From: Denitromonas ohlonensis
GTDB lineage: Bacteria > Pseudomonadota > Gammaproteobacteria > Burkholderiales > Rhodocyclaceae
DNA length: 64,000 nt
Assembly (NCBI RefSeq): GCF_007625205.1
Contig: NZ_VMNI01000007.1
Span: 486,553-550,552 of the forward strand
Direction of reading: 5' to 3'
In this document: positions 7,548-15,411 of the stretch, one piece after another
Layout of the letters: every line of letters starts with the position of its first letter
Numbering within the stretch: position 1 is the stretch's first letter
Program-made: the position numbers and the translations under genes
The notes under the pieces: model-generated
Seen by the model: only the letters and a program-made list of their open reading frames with translations
Databases searched by the model: none
What the model was told of the DNA's origin: nothing

Positions 7548-9335
7548 TTATTGCGCTTCGCCGCTGGCCGGCGGGGTGGAACGCGCGATCTCTTCGATGG
7601 TGGTGGTGCCGGCGGCGATCTGTCGGGCGCCGGCGAGGCGCAGCGGGGTCATGTGCTCACGCACGGCCTGGGCACGAAAACGTGCCAGATCCATGTCGGG
7701 GCTGATGAGCTGGCGCAGCGTGGGGGTGAGCGTCATGAGTTCATACAAGCCCACCCGGCCGTGATAGCCGGTCATGCGGCATTCCAGACAACCCACCGGA
7801 CCACAGGCGGTGGTTGGCAGCGCGGACTTCCACGGCGCGACCAGATCGCACCAGTCGGGCTCGTCGATCGGGTGTGGCTTGCGGCAGTGCGGGCAGAGCG
7901 TGCGCACCAGACGCTGCGCCAGTACACCAAGCAGCGTCGAACGGATAAGGTAGGGCGGCACGCCGAGATCGAGCAGACGGGTAATGGCGGAGGGGGCGTC
8001 GTTGGTGTGCAGGGTGGATAGCACCAGATGGCCGGTGAGCGCCGACTGAATGGCCATCTCGGCGGTCTCAAGGTCGCGGATCTCGCCGACCATGATCACA
8101 TCCGGGTCCTGCCGCAGCAGGGTGCGCACGCCGGTGGCGAAGTCGAGCCCGATGTTGTGCTGCACCTGCATCTGGTTGAGGTGTGGATAGACCATCTCGA
8201 TCGGATCTTCGATGGTGCATACGTTCACTTCGGGCGTCGCCAACTCCTTGAGCGTCGAGTACAGCGTGGTGGTTTTCCCCGAGCCGGTCGGCCCGGTCAC
8301 CAGGATGATGCCGTTGGGCTGGGAGAACATCTCGCGCCAGCGCACGCCTTCGCCCTGGCTGAAGCCGAGGTCATTGAATGACTTGAGCAGCACGTCCGGA
8401 TTGAAGATGCGTAGCACCAGCTTTTCGCCGAAGGCGGTCGGCATGGTCGATAGGCGCAACTCGATTTCTTCGCCATTGCCCGACTGGGTTTTGATCCGGC
8501 CATCCTGTGGCCGGCGTTTCTCGACCACATCCATGCGGCCCATCAGCTTGATGCGGTTGGTGATGGCGGCCGCGACGGGCACGGGCGTCTGATAGACGAG
8601 GTGCATCACGCCGTCGATGCGGAAGCGCACATTACACACCTCGCGTCGCGGCTCGATGTGGATGTCGCTGGCGCGCTGCTCGAAGGCGTACTGCAAGAGC
8701 CAGTCGACGATGTGGATGACCGCCTGGTCGTTGGCGTCCAGCGATTTTCGCGAGCCGAGCTGTACCAGCTGCTCGAAGTTGCCAATCCCGGTTTGCGCGC
8801 CCTCGTGCTGTGCGACCGCGTGTTTTAGCGAGCGGGCCAGGCTGTAGAACTCGGCCAGGTAGCGCACGATGTCGGTCGGGTTGGCGAGCACGCGATGGAT
8901 GCGGATCTTGAGCGCCTGCTCGAGCACTGACAGCCATTCACCCTCGTAGGGCTCAGCGGTGGCGATGGTGACATCGTTGTCGCGGATCGCCACCGGCAAA
9001 ATACGGAAGCGTGTGGCATAGGCATGCGAGACCAGATTGCACACCGAGGACACATCGATTTTCAGCGGGTCGATGTGGAAGTAGGTCAGCCCGGCGTCTT
9101 CGGCCAGCCACTCGGTCAGCGACTCGACGCTGAGGGTGTCGTGGGGTGCGCAGGCACGGGTGAGCCGTCGTTCGCCCACCTGCGCCAGCGGATGCTGCTC
9201 ATTGCGTCCACGCATGCGCAGGGCGGTGACGGTTTCATCATGGTCGCGGCGGCTGATCTGGCCGGCGTCGAGGAGGCGGGTGAGCAAAGTGTCGACGGTG
9301 AGTCGGCCGGTGGTCGGCGTGCGTGAACGTGTCAT
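7548..9335 (-). CDS. GspE/PilB-family secretion or pilus assembly ATPase
   Basis: A 595-residue hexameric ATPase of the GspE/PulE/PilB family. It has an N-terminal MshEN-like domain (about 20-180) and then the ATPase core. The Walker A is GPTGSGKTTT (near residue 350). The Asp box is CTIEDPIE, Walker B lies in DVIMVGEIRDLETAE, and the His box is STLHTNDAPSA. Near the C-terminus is a tetracysteine zinc module, CPHCRKPH then CLECRMTGYHGR. It would power assembly of a type II secretion pseudopilus or type IV pilus at the inner membrane. No other gsp or pil gene is next to it, so which machine it serves cannot be decided here. Confidence 0.88.
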   Translation of the reverse strand: MTRSRTPTTGRLTVDTLLTRLLDAGQISRRDHDETVTALRMRGRNEQHPLAQVGERRLTRACAPHDTLSVESLTEWLAEDAGLTYFHIDPLKIDVSSVCNLVSHAYATRFRILPVAIRDNDVTIATAEPYEGEWLSVLEQALKIRIHRVLANPTDIVRYLAEFYSLARSLKHAVAQHEGAQTGIGNFEQLVQLGSRKSLDANDQAVIHIVDWLLQYAFEQRASDIHIEPRREVCNVRFRIDGVMHLVYQTPVPVAAAITNRIKLMGRMDVVEKRRPQDGRIKTQSGNGEEIELRLSTMPTAFGEKLVLRIFNPDVLLKSFNDLGFSQGEGVRWREMFSQPNGIILVTGPTGSGKTTTLYSTLKELATPEVNVCTIEDPIEMVYPHLNQMQVQHNIGLDFATGVRTLLRQDPDVIMVGEIRDLETAEMAIQSALTGHLVLSTLHTNDAPSAITRLLDLGVPPYLIRSTLLGVLAQRLVRTLCPHCRKPHPIDEPDWCDLVAPWKSALPTTACGPVGCLECRMTGYHGRVGLYELMTLTPTLRQLISPDMDLARFRAQAVREHMTPLRLAGARQIAAGTTTIEEIARSTPPASGEAQ

Positions 9336-9456
9336 ATCATCAGGCTATCTGAAGCGGCGATTGGCGGCAATTGGCGCGTTCAGCCTTGAGAGTCGCTGAA
9401 GCGTCCCCATCTTCTACACGTTTGATTGCCTTGTTTTCAACAAAAAGGACTGGCCG

Positions 9457-9924
9457 ATGAAAGCCGTGCTGCTCATGCTCGCCTCTGTGCTCTGGATGTC
9501 TGCGTCGTTTGCCGAAGACGTCGGCAGCGTCAACACCGAATGGAAGCTCACCGGCTCGCACAAGCTGGTGGTCGAGGCGTTTGATGACCCCAAGGTTGAT
9601 GGTGTGGCCTGTTACGTGGCCAAGCCGGAGCGCGGCGGCATTGCAGGCGCGTTTGGCGTTGCCGAGGAGTTGTCGGATGTGTCGATCGCCTGCCGGCAGG
9701 TCGGCCCGATCACCTTCCGCGAGCCGCTCCCCAGGCAGGAAGACGCTTTCAGCGAGCGGCGCTCGATCATCTTCAAGGTGTTGCATGTGGTGCGCATTGT
9801 CGATGTGAGCCGCAACACGCTGGTCTATCTGACCTATACCGACAAAGTCATCTCCGGTAGTCCGCAGAACTCGGTGACGGCCGTGACGGTCGACCGGTCC
9901 CTGCCGATTCCGGTAAAAAAATAA
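9457..9924 (+). CDS. creA: CreA family protein
   Basis: A 155-residue CreA homologue, about the usual length (E. coli CreA 157). An N-terminal signal peptide of about 19 residues ends near SFAED, so the protein should be periplasmic. Family blocks are clear: KLVVEAFDDPKVDGVACY, KPERGGI, SIACRQVGPI and the terminal YTDKVISGSPQNSVTAV. The function of CreA is unknown; in enterobacteria it sits beside creBCD, which is absent here. The start ATG 9457 has AAAAGGA upstream. Confidence 0.88.
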   Translation: MKAVLLMLASVLWMSASFAEDVGSVNTEWKLTGSHKLVVEAFDDPKVDGVACYVAKPERGGIAGAFGVAEELSDVSIACRQVGPITFREPLPRQEDAFSERRSIIFKVLHVVRIVDVSRNTLVYLTYTDKVISGSPQNSVTAVTVDRSLPIPVKK

Positions 9925-9970
9925 TGCCATCCACGACCTCACCTCACGCTTTGAATGGATTTTCCCCGAG

Positions 9971-10789
9971 ATGACCGCACATCAGCCTTTGTACGACAGC
10001 CGCTACGGCGGTATGGCGCAAGCCGTTCCCGACATCAGCACCCCGGTGATTGATCAATTGATGACGCACCGCTCGGTGCGCGCGTTCCGCCCCGACGCGG
10101 TCAGCGATGCGCAGCTGAGTGCGATGATCGCCGCCGCGCAATCGGCTGCCAGCTCGTCCAATCTGCAGGTGTGGAGTGTGGTGGCGGTGCGTGATCAGGC
10201 GGTTCGCGACCAATTGGCCGAGTTTGCCGGCAACCAAGCCCATATCCGTCAGGCGCCGCTGCAACTGGTGTGGCTGGCCGACTTGTCTCGCCTTGAGCGG
10301 GTGGCTACGGCCGAGGGGCGGCCCAGCGAGGCGCTGGACTACACCGAGATGTTTCTGACGGCAGTGATCGACGCGGCACTCGCCGCGCAAAACGCGGTCG
10401 CCGCGGCCGAATCCATGGGTTTGTCGACGGTGTATATCGGCGGCATGCGCAATCGGCCCGAAGACGTGGCGCGTGTGCTCAAGCTGCCGCCCAAGACCTT
10501 TGCCGTGTTCGGCATGTGCGTGGGCCATGAAGACGATGCCCGGCCCGCCAGCGTCAAGCCGCGCCTGCCGCAGTCGGCCGTGCTACACCACGAAAGCTAT
10601 TCAACCGAACAGGACGACGCGGTTGCGGCCTACAACACCGCCATGGCGCGCTTTTATGAGGCGCAGAAAATGGATGTGAAAGGCAACTGGTCCATCCACT
10701 CGGCCAAGCGCGTCGCGGGGCCGGCATCGCTGTCGGGTCGTGATCGCCTGGTGGACGCGCTGAAGGCGCTGGGCTTCAGTCTGAAATAG
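9971..10789 (+). CDS. NfsA-type NAD(P)H-dependent nitroreductase
   Basis: A 272-residue flavin oxidoreductase of the NfsA/FRP group. The N-terminal block LMTHRSVRAFRPDAVSD holds the FMN-phosphate-binding arginines. It is followed by AAAQSAASSSNLQ, the helix with LAAQNAVAAAESMGLSTVYIGG, and the terminal region with Arg/Lys residues typical of NfsA. It would reduce nitro compounds, quinones or flavins in the cytosol using NAD(P)H. Its last 14 bases overlap the convergent GGDEF-EAL gene. Substrate preference cannot be told from sequence. Confidence 0.82.
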   Translation: MTAHQPLYDSRYGGMAQAVPDISTPVIDQLMTHRSVRAFRPDAVSDAQLSAMIAAAQSAASSSNLQVWSVVAVRDQAVRDQLAEFAGNQAHIRQAPLQLVWLADLSRLERVATAEGRPSEALDYTEMFLTAVIDAALAAQNAVAAAESMGLSTVYIGGMRNRPEDVARVLKLPPKTFAVFGMCVGHEDDARPASVKPRLPQSAVLHHESYSTEQDDAVAAYNTAMARFYEAQKMDVKGNWSIHSAKRVAGPASLSGRDRLVDALKALGFSLK

Positions 10790-13043
10790 CGGCTGAGGGT
10801 TGGCCGAGGCGATCGGCCGCCCAGCACGCAAAGGCGTCGGCGGGCATGGGTCGCGCGTAGTGGTAGCCCTGCACCTCAGTGCAGCCGAGCGCTTTCAGGG
10901 CGTCGTGATGATGCGCCTCTTCGACCCCCTCGGCCGTCGTGCGCAGGCCCAGCCCGGCTGCCATCTGGACAATGGCGCGAACGATGCTCGCGTCGTCGGC
11001 ATCCTGGCTCATGTCTGCCACGAAGGATCGATCGATTTTGAGCCGGTCGACCGGCAGGCGCCGCAGATAGGCGAGGCACGAATAACCCGTACCAAAGTCA
11101 TCAATGGCAAGGCGGATTCCTTGCGCTTTGAGGTTGGCCAGCTGGCCAACCAGCGTCGCGGTATCGCCGATCAGCGTTGATTCGGTAATTTCGAGTTCGA
11201 GGCAGCGCGCACTCAGCCCGGCCTCGGCCAGCGCTGCCGATACATGCGCTTCGAGCGTTCCGTGACGAAACTGAAGTGGCGACAAATTGACCGACACGGT
11301 CAGTTCGCCCAGGCCCCGTCGCGACCAGTTTGCCGCTTCACGGCAGGCTTCGCCGAGGACCCACTCCCCAATGCCGACAATGTGTCCGGTCAGTTCGGCG
11401 ACTGGAATGAAACGGTCGGGGGGCACGTTACCGAGTGTCGGGTGCTGCCAGCGGAGCAAGGCTTCGGCGCCGATCAGTGCGCCGCTGTCGAGAGTGAGGA
11501 TGGGTTGATAGTGCAGCGAGAACTCGTTGCGTTCCAGGGCAGGGCGGAGACCGTTGCGGATCACCAGATCGTTCAAGACGTCGGTTGAGACGTCCAGGTG
11601 ATGGCTGCGGAAGGTGTTCCGACCCGCTTCCTTGGCCTGGTACATTGCCGCGTCTGCCTTGCGCAGCAGGGCATTGAAGTCTTCGCCATCGTCAGGAAAA
11701 ACCGAGATACCGATGGAGACCGACGTGACCAGTTCGCCGCTGTCGGTGTGATAGGGGGCGCCCAGGCGCTCATTGATTCGCTGCGCCACGGTTGCTGCGA
11801 TCTCGAAGGCGGGCAGCTCATCGAGCAGGACAATGAATTCATCGCCGCCCTGGCGGCAGACCAGGTCCTTGTCCCCGACGCAGTGACGCAGTCGTTGCGC
11901 CACCGACTGCAAGAGCACGTCACCGGCGGCATGCCCCAGCGAGTCATTGACGAGCTTGAGGTTGTCGACGTCGACAAACAGCAGGGCGACGCGATGATTG
12001 GCTTTGCGGGCCCACGTAATGATCTGGCCGCAGCGCTCTTCGAGCACCATCCGGTTCGGCAACTCGGTGAGTGAGTCATGCGTGGCGAGAAAGCGGATCC
12101 GGTTTTGCGAGGCGTGCTGTTCGGTCAGGTCGGAAAAAATGCCGACATGCTGCACGATCTCGCCGCTTTGATCGCGGATGGCGGAGATCACCAGCCATTC
12201 GGGATAGATCTCGCCATTCTTGCGCCGATTCCAGATCTCGCCCTGCCAGTGGCCGGTGCGCTGGAGCTTCTCCCACAGCGCCACATAGAAAGCCTTGTCG
12301 TGACGCCCCGACGACAGCATGGATGGGCGTTTGCCGAGGCACTCGTCAGGGGCATAGCCTGTCGCGCGCGTGAAGGCCGGATTCACTGCCTGAATGCGAT
12401 TTTCGGCATCGGTGATCACCATGCCTTCTTCGCTCGTTTCGAATAGCCGGGCGGCCAGGCGCAGTTGGGTATCCTTGGCTTTTCGCTCAAGCACGATGCC
12501 GACCAGATGTGCACCGATCGCCAACAGTTTTCGGTGAAAAGCCGTTGGCGATCGGTGCTCGAAACTGGACAGCGCAAACGAACCAATGACCTTCCCGCCG
12601 GCGCCCAGAATGGGCATGGACCAGCATGCGCAGATGTTGAAGTCTTCAGCGACCGAGCGCAGTTCTTTCCAGCGCGCATCGGTGTAGGTGTTGCTGACAA
12701 ACACCGGCTCTTCACGAAACACCGCATTGCCGCAGGAACCGGCTTCCGGGCCGGGGCGTAAATTCTGGAGCTGATCGCGCGCCTCGACCGGGATGCTGGG
12801 TGCCGCCAGCACATTGAGCGCTTGAGTGTCGGCGTCCATCGTCATGACGCTGGCCACGGCATTGGGTACCAACTGCTCTTCGAGCAGGCAAAGGCGATCG
12901 ATCACCTCGTGTGCCGCATCGCCACGCGCCACGGCCGCCAGCAGCGTCTGCTGGAGGGACAAGATGCCGTTTTGCTCCTGCATCGACAGTTGGATATCGT
13001 CGGTCGCGCTATCGGTGCAGGTGTGGGGCACATGCTGCGTCAT
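10776..13043 (-). CDS. GAF-PAS-GGDEF-EAL cyclic-di-GMP signalling protein
   Basis: A 755-residue cytoplasmic c-di-GMP enzyme without membrane segments. The order is GAF (about 30-185, with the conserved RPGPEAGSCGNAVF block), PAS (about 195-320), GGDEF (about 330-485, motif RQGGDEF near residue 400) and EAL (about 500-745, EALLRW near 522). DDFGTGYSCLAYLRRLPVDRLKIDRSF and the terminal AEGVE are all intact. Both catalytic signatures look functional, so it may be a bifunctional diguanylate cyclase/phosphodiesterase; the FGTGYS loop favours phosphodiesterase activity. The start ATG 13043 has an AGGA site; an earlier ATG at 13097 adds 18 residues. It is the first of three c-di-GMP genes in a row. 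Confidence 0.9.
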   Translation of the reverse strand: MTQHVPHTCTDSATDDIQLSMQEQNGILSLQQTLLAAVARGDAAHEVIDRLCLLEEQLVPNAVASVMTMDADTQALNVLAAPSIPVEARDQLQNLRPGPEAGSCGNAVFREEPVFVSNTYTDARWKELRSVAEDFNICACWSMPILGAGGKVIGSFALSSFEHRSPTAFHRKLLAIGAHLVGIVLERKAKDTQLRLAARLFETSEEGMVITDAENRIQAVNPAFTRATGYAPDECLGKRPSMLSSGRHDKAFYVALWEKLQRTGHWQGEIWNRRKNGEIYPEWLVISAIRDQSGEIVQHVGIFSDLTEQHASQNRIRFLATHDSLTELPNRMVLEERCGQIITWARKANHRVALLFVDVDNLKLVNDSLGHAAGDVLLQSVAQRLRHCVGDKDLVCRQGGDEFIVLLDELPAFEIAATVAQRINERLGAPYHTDSGELVTSVSIGISVFPDDGEDFNALLRKADAAMYQAKEAGRNTFRSHHLDVSTDVLNDLVIRNGLRPALERNEFSLHYQPILTLDSGALIGAEALLRWQHPTLGNVPPDRFIPVAELTGHIVGIGEWVLGEACREAANWSRRGLGELTVSVNLSPLQFRHGTLEAHVSAALAEAGLSARCLELEITESTLIGDTATLVGQLANLKAQGIRLAIDDFGTGYSCLAYLRRLPVDRLKIDRSFVADMSQDADDASIVRAIVQMAAGLGLRTTAEGVEEAHHHDALKALGCTEVQGYHYARPMPADAFACWAADRLGQPSAAISD

Positions 13044-13296
13044 GCGTGAAATCCTGTTCTCGGGGGGGGCAATGAAACGCTGTGGCGATTCTTGCACGTC
13101 CGGTCAAAAAGAGGCACTCACTGTGCCGATTAACGGCATCTGCGTCCTTGATCTAAAGCGGATCTTTGAGAACTAACAATGACTTGCTTGCGCTGGATGC
13201 GTCTGGCCTCCTCGTGCCGTTTGAAATTGGTGCTTCAGTGAAGCAGGCGCGGTGTCGTAAGTCCACGGGTATGTTGCCACTGTGCGCGGGGTCCCG

Positions 13297-14364
13297 ATGT
13301 TTATCGACGATTTCTTGAAATCCGCTTCTGTTCTGGTGTGCGATGACCCGACAGGAAGCGACCCGGCTTTCCGGCAAGCGCTTGATGCGGCCGGGATCAC
13401 CTCCGTGCAATCTGTTGCCGATCCGCAGGCCGCTCAGGCGCTGCTGCGCGACGCGCGTTTTGACCTCATTGTGCTTGATCTCGATAGCGCGCAGTCTCCC
13501 GCGCTTGATTTTCTGGCCCAACGCCAGCACGCATCCATCGAGACGCCCGACCCACCGATTCTGGTGGTGATTCACCCCAATGACACGGCTTTGCGTCACC
13601 GGGCGCTGGCGCTCGGTGCGGTCGATTATGTGGAACGGCCTTTTGATATGGAGGCCTTGCAGGTCCGGATCTGCAACGCCTTGCGCATTCGTCAGGCGCA
13701 ACGCCGCCAAAGCCATTTCGATGAAGAGCTTGAGCATCGGGTGGCGGCACGCACCGCCGAGCTGATCAACGCCACCGATGCGATTGTCCATCGCCTGGCG
13801 ATGGTCTGCGAGAAAGCCGATGTCAACGCGGCGACGCACATCGTTCGCGTCGGCAAGATGGCACATCTCCTTGCCAAGACAGCTGGGCTGGGGGCCGAAC
13901 GGTGCTTCATGATCGAGCGTGCCGCGCCGCTCCACGATGTGGGAATGCTCAGCGTCTCCGACGACATTCTGCGCAAGGCGGGTCGTCTGTCAGATGAAGA
14001 ACTCGCGCAGGTGAGGTGCCACGCGCAGATCGGCGAGGACCTCCTCGGCAATCATCAATCGGCGCTGATTCAGATGGCGGCCAGCATCGCCAGCAACCAT
14101 CACGAACGATGGGATGGCACGGGTTATCCCAATGGCTTGCAAGGCGAGTCGATCCCGATTGAAGGCCGGATTACGGCGATCTGCGATGTCTTTGATGCCC
14201 TGACGTCCAAACGCCCGTACAAAGACCCGTGGTCAGTTCAGAACGCGGTGGACTATCTGGTGGCGCAAGCCGGGCATTGCTTCGATCCGACACTGGTTGC
14301 GCATTTCGTGGCGCATCTGGACGCGGTTGAAGCGGTGCTGGCGCGTTACCCTGATACGCACTGA
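13297..14364 (+). CDS. Receiver-HD-GYP protein (putative c-di-GMP phosphodiesterase)
   Basis: About 355 residues: receiver-like domain (5-125), a helical linker, then HD-GYP (about 150-345). HD-GYP signatures are PLHDVGM (H213, D214), SNHHERWDGTGYP (GYP at 276-278) and ICDVFDALTSKRPYK, so c-di-GMP hydrolysis is plausible. The receiver keeps the acidic pair (CDD) and phospho-acceptor aspartate (IVLDLDSA). However, the usual switch threonine is not visible (ILVVIH), and the invariant lysine is arginine (YVERPF), so phosphorylation switching may be altered. GTG 13282 is an alternative start. No partner kinase adjoins it. The final 19 bases overlap the convergent gene. Confidence 0.88.
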   Translation: MFIDDFLKSASVLVCDDPTGSDPAFRQALDAAGITSVQSVADPQAAQALLRDARFDLIVLDLDSAQSPALDFLAQRQHASIETPDPPILVVIHPNDTALRHRALALGAVDYVERPFDMEALQVRICNALRIRQAQRRQSHFDEELEHRVAARTAELINATDAIVHRLAMVCEKADVNAATHIVRVGKMAHLLAKTAGLGAERCFMIERAAPLHDVGMLSVSDDILRKAGRLSDEELAQVRCHAQIGEDLLGNHQSALIQMAASIASNHHERWDGTGYPNGLQGESIPIEGRITAICDVFDALTSKRPYKDPWSVQNAVDYLVAQAGHCFDPTLVAHFVAHLDAVEAVLARYPDTH

Positions 14365-15029
14365 GTCGCCGCCCACGCAGATTGCAGCGCATCGCGGTGT
14401 GGCGCCATGTGGGTGACATCAACGGCCAGCACGGGGCCGCTCAAGGTGTGCCCGGACAGCTTTGCCGGCAAGATGATTTGCGGTTCACCGAGGGTCACGT
14501 GGACTGTCGACTGGTCGGTTTTCAGCCGTGTCTTGCGATGCGCTTCATCAACCAGCACACCGCCGTTCGTGAGATTGAGTTTGGCGCCCAGCGTGACGAT
14601 GGCACCGTTGTTCATTGCCGCCTGCACGGCGCACGGAACCAGGCGATAGTCGTTTGCCACGGCAAGGGCCTGGCGGCGCAGATAGGCGCGTAAGGCGTCG
14701 GCGCCGGTGGGCGCCTTGGCTGCCGCACGGACAGAAAGCTGCTGCACCTCCAGATCCGTCAGGTGCGGCGCGATTCTGGCAAGCAGTGCGGCATCAATGC
14801 TCGGCGCGTCGACCCGGTTCGCTTCGACGCGATGGCGATATGCCTGCACCTGAATGTCGGCTTTGCCCAGCTGCTTGCTGCTCACGGTGCGCATTCCGGC
14901 GAACACGGTGTCGCCCAGGGCGAGTGTGAGCTGTTTCTGGAGTGCGGCCGCATCCAGTGCGGCAAATGAGTCCGGCACATCCAGATCAAACTCGAACTGT
15001 ACAAGCAGGCGGGCTTTGGATCGTGTCAT
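14346..15029 (-). CDS. Conserved hypothetical protein
   Basis: Encodes 227 residues with no signal peptide or membrane segment. The N-terminal part (MTRSKARLLVQFEFDLD) looks like a beta strand at the start of a compact domain. A helical middle (ADALRAYLRRQALAVANDYRLVPCAVQAAMNNGAIVTLGAK) precedes a beta-rich tail ending near DALQSAWAATQCVSG. I do not recognise a family. It is nested between two c-di-GMP genes, overlapping the HD-GYP gene by 19 bases and diverging from the PAS-GGDEF-EVL gene. A link to that signalling group is conceivable but unproven. The start at 15029 was chosen over 15050 on sequence appearance alone. Confidence 0.55.
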   Translation of the reverse strand: MTRSKARLLVQFEFDLDVPDSFAALDAAALQKQLTLALGDTVFAGMRTVSSKQLGKADIQVQAYRHRVEANRVDAPSIDAALLARIAPHLTDLEVQQLSVRAAAKAPTGADALRAYLRRQALAVANDYRLVPCAVQAAMNNGAIVTLGAKLNLTNGGVLVDEAHRKTRLKTDQSTVHVTLGEPQIILPAKLSGHTLSGPVLAVDVTHMAPHRDALQSAWAATQCVSG

Positions 15030-15411
15030 CGGGACAACCGGTCTGGGCACATGGTTTGTGTATCAACGGGAAAAGCTCGGCCAACTTTACAGACGCCCGT
15101 CAGAATTCGCGCTTGAAGCGCGAATCTGGATCTGCGCTGCAGGCTGTCGGTGTCATACGCAAGCGCGCCACCGGGCAGACGGGTCTGCCTGTCGATCCCC
15201 GGTGGGCGGGCGTTTCCAACCATTCGAAGGATTTTTCTGCCGGATGCTTGATTTTTTAGAACGCTTGTACCAAATTCCCATCTTTCATTTTTCTACGCAA
15301 TTGGAATGGCTCGCGGGCGGTCCCTCGTGCGCCATTCCATCTTCGATACACCGGCGACCGGCGGGTGTGTTGCAGAGCGCGTGTGTTCGACAACCGAACA
15401 GGTGGTCCCCC
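15030..15411. other. Divergent intergenic region, about 380 bp
   Basis: This stretch separates the hypothetical gene at 14346-15029 from the PAS-GGDEF-EVL gene. It contains the strong inverted repeat at 15101-15128 and an AT-rich segment around 15244-15305 that looks like promoter DNA rather than coding sequence. The downstream gene could instead start at ATG 15244, in which case part of this region is coding. Confidence 0.5.
15101..15128. promoter_or_regulatory. Inverted repeat, possible operator
   Basis: Arms ATTCGCGCTT (15105-15114) and AAGCGCGAAT (15116-15125) are perfect complements around one central base. CAG and CTG flank them outside, with one bulged A. There is no T-run, so it is not a typical terminator. 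Its position between divergent genes suits a dimeric repressor or activator site. Confidence 0.45.

Noticed and set aside
14854..15243. Far upstream extension of the PAS-GGDEF-EVL reading frame
   Set aside because: It would overlap the 227-residue gene on the other strand and encodes sequence unlike a protein domain; a start at 15412 or 15244 is preferred.
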